Source of the DNA: Ruaniaceae bacterium KH17 | GTDB taxonomy: Bacteria; Actinomycetota; Actinomycetes; Actinomycetales; Actinomycetaceae | Assembly (NCBI GenBank): GCA_900199505.1 | Contig: FZQV01000004.1 | Location: 1-64,000, forward strand | DNA length: 64,000 bases | Direction of reading: 5' to 3' | Shown here: one piece after another, positions 57,055 through 64,000 of the stretch | How the letters are laid out: each line of letters starts with the position of its first letter | How positions within the stretch are numbered: the first letter of the stretch is position 1 | Made by a program: the position numbers and the translations under genes | The notes under the pieces: generated by a model | The model's database searches: none | The model's input: the letters and a program-made list of their open reading frames with translations, nothing else | What the model was told of the DNA's origin: nothing

Positions 57055-57435
57055 ATGGAAATTATCTTGCTCGGTGGCGTACTGCTGCTGTTCATCGCGA
57101 TGAACTATTTCGGAAAGAAGAAGCAGCGTGAGGCCGAGACGAAGCGTTCCGAGTCACTCGTGCTGGGCAACAATGTGCGCACGCACTCGGGCTTCTACGG
57201 CAAGATCGTTGACATCGACGGACTCACCGTGACCCTCGAGAGCCCGTCCGGCGGCGAGTCGGTGTGGCACAAGAACGCCATTCACGGCGCCGAAGAGCCC
57301 CCCTTCCAACCGGAATATGACGAGGACGAGGACGCCGAACTCAGCGAAATTGAGGGCTTCTCGTCCGAAGCCCCAGAGCCTGAGACGACAGTCTCGACTC
57401 TCGATAATCCAATCGAGAACGAACAGGACAAGTAA
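57055..57435 (+). CDS. yajC: Preprotein translocase accessory subunit YajC
   Basis: A 126-residue protein: an N-terminal membrane helix (LLGGVLLLFIAMNYF), a YajC core (GNNVRTHSGFYGKIVDIDGLTVTLE) and a long acidic tail. YajC associates with SecDF. Five bases separate it from secD. Confidence 0.92.
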   Translation: MEIILLGGVLLLFIAMNYFGKKKQREAETKRSESLVLGNNVRTHSGFYGKIVDIDGLTVTLESPSGGESVWHKNAIHGAEEPPFQPEYDEDEDAELSEIEGFSSEAPEPETTVSTLDNPIENEQDK

Positions 57436-57440
57436 CTCAG

Positions 57441-59171
57441 GTGGCAGAACGCCGAACGCGACCGGTCCGGTCGCTTATTTCGCTTGCCGTCATCGTCTTC
57501 ATCCTCGCCGGAGCAATCTTCGCGGGAACGAAGTTCTCAGACGCCAGCTTCACCCCGAAGCTCGCGCTCGATCTCGAAGGCGGCACACAGATTATCCTGA
57601 CTCCGCAAACCGAGGACGGTTCGGAGGTCACCGCGGATGACATCAACCAGGCGATCAAGATCATCCGCCAGCGTGTGGACGCATCGGGTGTGTCCGAAGC
57701 CGAGATCACTCGCCAAGGATCGCAGAACATCGTCGTCGCGCTTCCCGGCGAACCCAGCCAGGAGACGCTCGATCTGGTGCGTCGCTCAGCTCAGCTCCGG
57801 TTCCGCCCGGTCATCGTTGCCAGCGGACCGCTCGCAATTGACGCCGAGAACCTGAAACTCGTGCTTGAGGACGAGCGCCCCGATTTCGAGATCTCGGATG
57901 ACGCCACGGTCGACGAACTCGCGTTCGCCGCCGCCGACCAAGATGGCGACGGCGTGCTGTCCACGGAGCCGCCCACCACGCCAACCTCCAACTCCGACGG
58001 CGCGTGGGTGACTGAGCAGATCCTCTACGACTACTACACGCTCGATTGTTCGGATCCCAGCAATCTCGATGGTGGCGACCAGACGCCGTCGGGAGATCCG
58101 ATGGTGGCGTGTGACTCGACCGGTGCGTCGAAGTTCATCGTAGGCCCCACCGACATCGAGGGCACGCACGTGACCCAAGCGTCGTCCGGCCTCAAGACCA
58201 CCGGGCAGGGCGCGGTCACCAACGAGTGGCAGGTGTCCATGGAGTTCGACTCCGAGGGGGCTCAGCTCTTCGCCGATGTGACCGCGCGCCTGGCCACCCT
58301 CGACAGTCCGCAAGACCAGTTCGCTGTGGTACTCGATGGCCTGGTTGTCTCCAACCCATACGTCAGCGAGTCGATCACGGGCGGGCAGGCGTCCATTTCC
58401 GGATCCGGCATCAACCGCGAATCGGCGGCGACGCTGGCGAACCAGCTCAGCTTCGGTTCGCTCCCGTTGAACTTCACTGTGCAGAGCGAAGAGCAACTCT
58501 CGGCAACACTCGGCGATCACCAACTTGAGTTGGGAATCATGGCCGGACTCATCGGTTTCGCGCTCGTGATCATCTACATGATCTTCCAGTACCATGCTCT
58601 CGGCTTTGTGGCACTCGCCAGTCTCGGACTCGCCCTTGGGCTCACCTACCTCACGATCACACTGCTGAGTTGGCTGATGGGATACCGGCTGTCGCTTGCG
58701 GGCGTGGCCGGTCTGATTATCTCCATCGGCATCACGGTGGACTCGTTCATTCTGTATTTCGAGCGCATTCGGGATGAGGTTCGCGAAGGCCGAATCCTGA
58801 CGGATGCGACACAGTACGGCTGGCGCCGGGCCCGCACCACGATTTTCGCTTCTGACAGCGTGAACTTCGCGGCGGCGCTTGTCCTCTATTTCCTCGCGGT
58901 GGGCGGCGTACGGGGCTTCGCGTTTACCCTCGGATTGACCACGTTGATCGACCTCGTCGTGGTCATCCTCTTCACCTACCCGCTCATGACCCTTCTCGTG
59001 CGTACCCGCTACTTTGGTGAGGGCCGTACGTTCTCGGGCCTCGACCCAGTGCGGCTCGGCTCCACCGTCAGCTACCGCGGGCGAGGGACGTTCGAACCCG
59101 GCACGAAGGGGTCGAAGCTCTCAATCGCCGAACGGAAGGCCGCTGCGGCTCAGGAGGTGGACGCATCATGA
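57441..59171 (+). CDS. secD: Protein translocase subunit SecD
   Basis: A 576-residue SecD, which with SecF uses the proton gradient to assist Sec export. The first helix is at 11-30, the D1 motif LALDLEGGTQI follows, then the large periplasmic (extracytoplasmic) domain to about residue 355 and five more helices, with VAGLIISIGITVDSFILYFERI in helices 4-5. The extracytoplasmic part has an acidic/Pro-rich insertion near 165-200. Start GTG. Confidence 0.95.
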   Translation: MAERRTRPVRSLISLAVIVFILAGAIFAGTKFSDASFTPKLALDLEGGTQIILTPQTEDGSEVTADDINQAIKIIRQRVDASGVSEAEITRQGSQNIVVALPGEPSQETLDLVRRSAQLRFRPVIVASGPLAIDAENLKLVLEDERPDFEISDDATVDELAFAAADQDGDGVLSTEPPTTPTSNSDGAWVTEQILYDYYTLDCSDPSNLDGGDQTPSGDPMVACDSTGASKFIVGPTDIEGTHVTQASSGLKTTGQGAVTNEWQVSMEFDSEGAQLFADVTARLATLDSPQDQFAVVLDGLVVSNPYVSESITGGQASISGSGINRESAATLANQLSFGSLPLNFTVQSEEQLSATLGDHQLELGIMAGLIGFALVIIYMIFQYHALGFVALASLGLALGLTYLTITLLSWLMGYRLSLAGVAGLIISIGITVDSFILYFERIRDEVREGRILTDATQYGWRRARTTIFASDSVNFAAALVLYFLAVGGVRGFAFTLGLTTLIDLVVVILFTYPLMTLLVRTRYFGEGRTFSGLDPVRLGSTVSYRGRGTFEPGTKGSKLSIAERKAAAAQEVDAS

Positions 59172-60259
59172 TGTCCTTCGCACAGCTTGGAAACGAGCTC
59201 TACACGGGCACGCGTTCTCTCAATATCGTCACGAATCGACGCAGGTGGCTTTCGATCGCCGGTGCCCTCGCAGCGGCCGGGCTCCTAATTCTCCTCGTAA
59301 AGGGACTGAACCCGGGCATTGAGTTCTCGGGCGGCTCCGAATTCCGAATCCAAGGAGTCAGTACCACCGATACCTCGCTCGCCGCGGAGGTGCTGAGCGA
59401 CGCCGGAGTCAGCGAGACTCCACGGGTCTCGGTGATCGGTACGGAGGGGGACGCAGTGCGCGTCCAAACCCTCGAGCTGACCTCGGAACAAATTGAGCAG
59501 ATTCGAGAAGAGCTACTGGACGCTTACGGCGGCGACAGTATCTCCTCCACGTTCATCGGACCGGCCTGGGGGCAGGACGTCACACAGAGGGCATTCCTCG
59601 CCATTCTCGTGTTTGTCCCGCTCGTGGCGCTCGGCATGTCGCTGTACTTCCGCAGCTGGACCATGGCGCTGGCCGGCATCTGCGCTCTCCTGCACGACAT
59701 CATCGTGACAGTTGGAGTCTATGCTCTCGTCGGATTCGAGGTCACGCCCGCATCGGTCATCGGGTTCCTGACAATCCTTGGCTACTCGCTGTATGACACG
59801 GTCGTGGTCTTTGACAAGGTGCGTGAGAACTCGCAGGGCTTCCTCGAGCAGCACGTCGTCACGTTCCCAGAGATCGCCGATCTCGCGGTCAACCAGACTC
59901 TGGTTCGGTCACTGAACACCTCGATCACGGGACTGCTACCGGTCACGGCGATCCTGGTGGTCGGCGCGAGCGGGGTGGGCGGCGGAACACTTCGCGACAT
60001 CTCGCTCGCACTCTTCGTGGGAATGCTCGTCTCGACCATCTCCTCGATCTTTATCGCGGCGCCGGCCGAGACGACATTCCGCATGATGATCCCGGCGTAT
60101 CAGGAACACGACACGCAGGTACTCGCGAAGCGGGAGGCCTCCTCGGATATCGTCGCCACTAACTCCACCACGGCTGCGGCGCTCGGTGCTACCGTGGCAC
60201 CTGGCGGACACAAAGGACAGCAGGCCCAGCCGCGCAAGAAGACGAGGAAGAACCGATGA
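59168..60259 (+). CDS. secF: Protein translocase subunit SecF
   Basis: A 363-residue SecF: an N-terminal helix, the GIEFSGGSEF motif, an extracytoplasmic domain and five further helices with FLTILGYSLYDTVVVFDKVREN and TLVRSLNTSITGLLPV. The C-terminus is basic (QPRKKTRKNR). ATG overlaps the secD stop, and its TGA overlaps the apt ATG. Confidence 0.96.
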   Translation: MMSFAQLGNELYTGTRSLNIVTNRRRWLSIAGALAAAGLLILLVKGLNPGIEFSGGSEFRIQGVSTTDTSLAAEVLSDAGVSETPRVSVIGTEGDAVRVQTLELTSEQIEQIREELLDAYGGDSISSTFIGPAWGQDVTQRAFLAILVFVPLVALGMSLYFRSWTMALAGICALLHDIIVTVGVYALVGFEVTPASVIGFLTILGYSLYDTVVVFDKVRENSQGFLEQHVVTFPEIADLAVNQTLVRSLNTSITGLLPVTAILVVGASGVGGGTLRDISLALFVGMLVSTISSIFIAAPAETTFRMMIPAYQEHDTQVLAKREASSDIVATNSTTAAALGATVAPGGHKGQQAQPRKKTRKNR

Positions 60260-60789
60260 GCCCACTGAGCGATCTCGCCGATCTCGTCCAGTCCAATATC
60301 CGTGAGATCCCGGACTACCCAAGTCCAGGAGTGCTGTTCCGAGACATCACACCGCTCCTCGCACACGGTGAGGCCTTCGGCGCGCTGATTAAGGCGTTGG
60401 CAGCACACTACGACGGCAGGATCGATGCGGTGGCGGGCTTGGAGTCTCGCGGCTTCATCCTCGCCGCTCCGCTCGCGGTGGAACTCGGGATTGGCATGCT
60501 GACCGTCCGTAAGGCTGGAAAACTACCCGGCCCCGTGGTCGGCGTCGACTATGCGCTCGAGTACGGAACGGCGCGAATGGAGATCCGCCCCGAGACCGTG
60601 CATCCGCACGAGCGTGTTCTGATCGTTGACGACGTCCTCGCCACTGGCGGGACCGCAGCGGCAGCAATCGAGTTGATCGAAAGCTCGGGCGGTCACGTTG
60701 CGGGTCTCGCGATGCTCATGGAGCTCAACGAGCTCAATGGACGCGAACGGCTCGCGGGGTACGAAGTGGAGACCGTTCTGTCCTACTGA
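60256..60789 (+). CDS. apt: Adenine phosphoribosyltransferase
   Basis: A 177-residue purine-salvage enzyme converting adenine and PRPP to AMP. The PRPP-binding motif is VLIVDDVLATGGTAAAAIEL; an IPDYPSPGVLFRDITPLL start and the SRGFILAAPLA segment match Apt. ATG overlaps the secF stop. Apt directly before rel is the common actinobacterial order. Confidence 0.96.
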   Translation: MSPLSDLADLVQSNIREIPDYPSPGVLFRDITPLLAHGEAFGALIKALAAHYDGRIDAVAGLESRGFILAAPLAVELGIGMLTVRKAGKLPGPVVGVDYALEYGTARMEIRPETVHPHERVLIVDDVLATGGTAAAAIELIESSGGHVAGLAMLMELNELNGRERLAGYEVETVLSY

Positions 60790-60804
60790 CCGTAGGATTG
60801 ATGG

Positions 60805-63075
60805 GTGAGCGAACGAACCACCCCGAGCCCGTCAATGCTGGCGCGGCTGATGCGACTGGGCAAGGCCCAGCAGGTGCCGCTCGCCATTGAACCGCTGATC
60901 ACGGCGCTCTGGGCAAACCACCCCAAGGAAGACATCTCTCTGATCCTGCGCGCCTATGAGGTGGCGGAACAGGCGCATCGCGGCCAGAAACGCCGCAGTG
61001 GTGATCCGTACATCACGCATCCGGTTGCCGTCTCGACGATCCTCGCCGAACTGGGAATGCTTCCGGCCACGCTTGCCGCCGCGCTACTCCATGACACTGT
61101 CGAGGACACGGATTACCCGCTTGAGACCCTTCGGGAGGAGTTTGGAAGCGAGATCGCCGCACTCGTTGACGGCGTGACGAAGCTCGACAAGGTCACCTAC
61201 GGCGATGCCACGCAGGCAGAGACCGTTCGCAAGATGATCGTGGCGATGTCCCGAGACATTCGCGTCCTGCTGATCAAGCTGGCCGATCGCTTGCACAACG
61301 CCCGCACCTGGAAGTACGTGACGGGGGAGTCGGCCGCCCGTAAGGCGCGCGAGACGCTCGAGATCTACGCGCCGCTGGCACACCGGCTTGGCCTCAACAC
61401 AATCAAGTGGGAGTTGGAGGATCTCTCGTTCCAGACCCTCTACCCGGGCGTCTACGACGAGATCGTGCACCTGGTGGCCGAACGCGCTCCCGCGCGCGAG
61501 TCGTATCTCGCGGATGTGCGCACCACAATCGAATCCGATCTCGCCGGTTCGAAGATTCACTGCACGGTGACAGGCCGTCCCAAGCACTACTACTCGATCT
61601 ACCAGAAGATGATCGTGCGGGGGCGCGAGTTTGACGACATCTATGACCTGGTGGGCGTGCGCGTGCTCGTGAACACGGTCCAAGACTGTTACGGCGCCAT
61701 TGGCGTGGTGCATGGCCGGTGGCAGCCACTGCCGGGCCGGTTCAAGGACTACATCGCCTCGCCCAAGTTCAACATGTACCAGTCTCTCCACACCACGGTG
61801 CTGGGCCCTGGCGGGCGCCCGGTCGAAATCCAGGTTCGAACGTACGAGATGCACAAGCGTGCCGAGTACGGTGTGGCCGCGCACTGGAAGTACAAGGAGG
61901 ACCCCGGCAAGTCGCAGAAGGTGGATACCGGCGAGGTGGCGGAACTGGGCTGGCTCCGGCAAATCGTCGACTGGCAACAGGAGACCGCCGATCCAGCGGA
62001 GTTCCTTGACTCGTTGCGGTTCGAGATGTCCGGCAGTCAGGTCTACGTCTTTACACCGAAAGGTGATGCGGTCGCCCTCGCGCCGGGCGCAACCCCCGTT
62101 GACTTCGCCTATGCCGTCCACACCGAGGTGGGCCACCGCACCGTTGGGGCCCGCGTCAACGGCAAGCTCGTTCCGCTTGATTCGAAGCTCCAGAACGGCG
62201 ACACGGTGGAAGTCTTTACCTCCAAAGCCGAAGGCGCCGGACCATCGCGCGATTGGCTGAACTTCGTCGCCTCACCGCGGGCACGCAACAAGATCAAGTC
62301 GTGGTTCACCCGCGAGCGTCGTGATGAGGCGATTGAGGCAGGCAAGAACCTGCTCGCGAAGGCGATGCGCAAGCAGAACATGCCAATCCAGCGGCTCATG
62401 TCGCACGGCACTCTCACCGCGGTGGCCGATGAGATGAAGCTTGCCGGGGTGGACGGACTCTACGCCGCGATCGGAGAGAACCACGTGTCCCCGGATAACG
62501 TGGTTCAGCGCATCGTCAGGCTTGTGGGGGGCGAGGCCGGTGCCGAAGAAGATCTCTCCGAAGCCACGATCCCTGGCTTCGTGCCCCGCCAGGCTCCGCG
62601 ATCGAGCGACGTCGGCGTGCTCGTCGAGGGCCTCGACTCCTCGGACGTGTGGGTCAAGATCGCGCGCTGCTGCACCCCCGTTCCGGGCGATCCAATCGTG
62701 GGCTTCGTGACACGCGGACAGGGCGTCTCGGTGCATCGCGCAGATTGCGGCAACGTGGAACAGCTGATGAACCAGCCGGAGAGAATGATCGCGGTCTCAT
62801 GGGACGACGACGCCTCCGGCACCTTCCTGGTCCAGATTCAGGTGGAGGCGCTCGACCGGCAGGGCCTGCTGTCCGAAATCACGCGGGTTCTGACCGAGAA
62901 CCACGTGAATATCCTCTCGGCGTCCTCGACAACCTCGCGGGACCGCCTCGCAATTCTGCGTTTCGGATTCGAGATGGCCGCCGTCGACCATCTCGAGCAC
63001 CTGCTCAATCTGGTCCGCAACATTGACGGCGTCTACGAGGCCTACCGGGTCACCGGCAAGAAGAAGTCGACCTAG
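60805..63075 (+). CDS. relA: Bifunctional (p)ppGpp synthetase/hydrolase (RSH, Rel)
   Basis: A 756-residue long RSH protein that makes and degrades (p)ppGpp. The HD hydrolase site has [12 protein letters not shown] (H96, D97) and [12 protein letters not shown], so hydrolysis is expected. The synthetase has the RFKD motif ([20 protein letters not shown] region) typical of bifunctional Rel. TGS, helical/zinc-finger region ([11 protein letters not shown]) and ACT domains follow. GTG at 60805 is 15 bases after apt. Its stop overlaps that of the DUF349 gene. Confidence 0.97.
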   Translation: MSERTTPSPSMLARLMRLGKAQQVPLAIEPLITALWANHPKEDISLILRAYEVAEQAHRGQKRRSGDPYITHPVAVSTILAELGMLPATLAAALLHDTVEDTDYPLETLREEFGSEIAALVDGVTKLDKVTYGDATQAETVRKMIVAMSRDIRVLLIKLADRLHNARTWKYVTGESAARKARETLEIYAPLAHRLGLNTIKWELEDLSFQTLYPGVYDEIVHLVAERAPARESYLADVRTTIESDLAGSKIHCTVTGRPKHYYSIYQKMIVRGREFDDIYDLVGVRVLVNTVQDCYGAIGVVHGRWQPLPGRFKDYIASPKFNMYQSLHTTVLGPGGRPVEIQVRTYEMHKRAEYGVAAHWKYKEDPGKSQKVDTGEVAELGWLRQIVDWQQETADPAEFLDSLRFEMSGSQVYVFTPKGDAVALAPGATPVDFAYAVHTEVGHRTVGARVNGKLVPLDSKLQNGDTVEVFTSKAEGAGPSRDWLNFVASPRARNKIKSWFTRERRDEAIEAGKNLLAKAMRKQNMPIQRLMSHGTLTAVADEMKLAGVDGLYAAIGENHVSPDNVVQRIVRLVGGEAGAEEDLSEATIPGFVPRQAPRSSDVGVLVEGLDSSDVWVKIARCCTPVPGDPIVGFVTRGQGVSVHRADCGNVEQLMNQPERMIAVSWDDDASGTFLVQIQVEALDRQGLLSEITRVLTENHVNILSASSTTSRDRLAILRFGFEMAAVDHLEHLLNLVRNIDGVYEAYRVTGKKKST

Positions 63076-64000
63076 TCCAGCTGCTGAATCTGCTTCAGCC
63101 ACGCCTTACGGGCCGTCAGCGCCTCAGTGATTTCCTTCTCCTTGCGCGCGTTCTTAGCGTCCTTTGCCTTTTGGAGATCCTTCTCCAACTCGGCAATTGA
63201 GGCTTCGAGTTGCGAAGTCGCACCGGCGACACGAGCCTGGGTCTCGGGGTTGGAACGCCGCCACTCGGCGTCCTCCTTGTCCCGCACGGCCTGCTCGACG
63301 GCGCGCATGCGCGCTTCCACAGTCTTCATGTCCGCACGCGGCACGCGGCCGGCCGCGTCCCACCGATCCTGCAGGTGACGCAGCGCGTTGCGGGCCGCCT
63401 TCACATCCGTCACCGGCAGGAGTGCCTCCGCCTCGGTGAGGATCTCCAGCTTCACCTCAAGGTTCTTGCCGTACTCCTCGTCGATCTGCCGGTTCTGACT
63501 CTCGCGCGCGTCGAAGAATACCTGCTGCGCGGCACGGAACCGCTCCCACAGCTCGTCGTCGTCCTTGCGGCGTGCGCGGCCAGCGGCCTTCCACTCGTTC
63601 ATGAGCTCGCGGTACTCGCCAGAGGTGCGGCCCCAGTCCGTGGAGGAGGAGAGAGCCTCCGCACGGGCGATCAGCGCCTCCTTGGCCTTCTTGGCTGCGT
63701 CGGAATCGGCATCGCGCTCAGCGAAGAACTGGCGACGGTTGCGGTCGAACGTGGTGCGGGCCTTCGCGAAGCGCTTCCAGAGCTCGTCCTCGGTGGCCTT
63801 GTCGATCCGCGGGCCGGAACGCTGCGCGCCTTTCCACTGCTCGAGCAGTTCGCGCAGCTGCTCGGAGGAGTTCTTCCACTGGGTTCGTGCCGTGTCCTGA
63901 CCTGCAAGTGACTCGGCAGCGGCCACGAGCTTCTCACGCTCAACGAGCGCAGCTGCCTTGGCAGCCTCACGCTCGGCCTGAACCTCAGCGCGCCGCTGAG
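63072..64000 (-). CDS. DUF349 coiled-coil protein (5' end cut by window edge)
   Basis: Partial gene: the frame is open from the stop at 63072 to the right edge, so the N-terminus lies outside. At least 309 residues of charged helix with three or four DUF349-type repeats, each like '[16 protein letters not shown]' (others: [16 protein letters not shown], and [14 protein letters not shown]), rich in Ala, Arg, Glu and Lys. These repeats form coiled helices; the function is unknown, and in actinobacteria the gene is often beside rel. An in-frame ATG at 63926 lies inside the repeats and is not taken as the start. Confidence 0.9.
   Translation of the reverse strand, partial: QRRAEVQAEREAAKAAALVEREKLVAAAESLAGQDTARTQWKNSSEQLRELLEQWKGAQRSGPRIDKATEDELWKRFAKARTTFDRNRRQFFAERDADSDAAKKAKEALIARAEALSSSTDWGRTSGEYRELMNEWKAAGRARRKDDDELWERFRAAQQVFFDARESQNRQIDEEYGKNLEVKLEILTEAEALLPVTDVKAARNALRHLQDRWDAAGRVPRADMKTVEARMRAVEQAVRDKEDAEWRRSNPETQARVAGATSQLEASIAELEKDLQKAKDAKNARKEKEITEALTARKAWLKQIQQLD

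Overview
The window is a stretch of chromosome from a high-G+C Gram-positive bacterium (Actinomycetota). SepH and the DUF4192, DUF4193, DUF3093, DUF3710, DUF3159, DUF3000 and DUF7455 families are actinobacterial. PimA, a phosphatidylinositol-synthase-like enzyme and an HX4D acyltransferase point to phosphatidylinositol mannosides. The gene content and a predicted D-Asp/FemX peptidoglycan bridge suggest the Actinomycetaceae or a close relative, but the genus cannot be fixed from sequence alone. Genes are tightly packed, with many 1-8 nt start/stop overlaps. I see no prophage, insertion sequence or CRISPR array, and no gene-free stretch longer than 300 bases.

Left part (1-24.9 kb): a secreted LysM protein (cut by the left edge), a polyprenyl diphosphate synthase and a DUF4192 protein, then a tandem glycine riboswitch controlling gcvT-gcvH-gcvP. 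The primary sigma factor gene follows; its N-terminus carries an Ig-like domain normally seen in secreted surface proteins. Next come topoisomerase IV (parE on +, parC on -) around two GNAT acetyltransferases, a phosphodiesterase, thymidine kinase, a Fpg-type glycosylase and sepH. Then comes a conserved actinobacterial block (DUF4193, DUF3093, DUF3710, OB-fold, DUF3159, two TrkA proteins, an RNA methyltransferase). In it dut is absent and the APC permease is reduced to its cytosolic tail.

Middle (25-43.5 kb): aconitase behind a perfect palindrome, an S9 peptidase, DXP synthase, a pair of inverted intergenic repeats, an RNase D-like protein, DUF3000, a D-aspartate-ligase-like ATP-grasp enzyme facing a FemX protein, the treX-treY-treZ operon, a YgjV-like membrane protein and a double-ACT protein.

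43.5-46.6 kb: a remnant of a molybdopterin oxidoreductase beside tRNA-Val(CAC), then the tRNA-Gly/Cys/Val cluster and a terminator. After it lies a sulfur operon (sulfide:quinone oxidoreductase-like, TusE-like, DsrE2-like) behind a CsoR/CstR-like inverted repeat that overlaps its -10 box.

Right part (46.6-64 kb): thrS, a HIT protein and the phosphatidylinositol/PIM genes (pgsA, acyltransferase, pimA, a LemA-like protein), PrsW, Nudix, yebC, ruvC, an SOS-box candidate, ruvAB, yajC-secD-secF, apt, rel, and a DUF349 gene cut by the right edge.

The two most unusual observations are the Ig-like domain fused to the housekeeping sigma factor and the putatively persulfide-responsive sqr-tusE-dsrE2 operon. 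Starts given here were chosen from conserved N-termini, ribosome-binding sites and overlaps. Family assignments rest on recognition of motifs, not on database searches.
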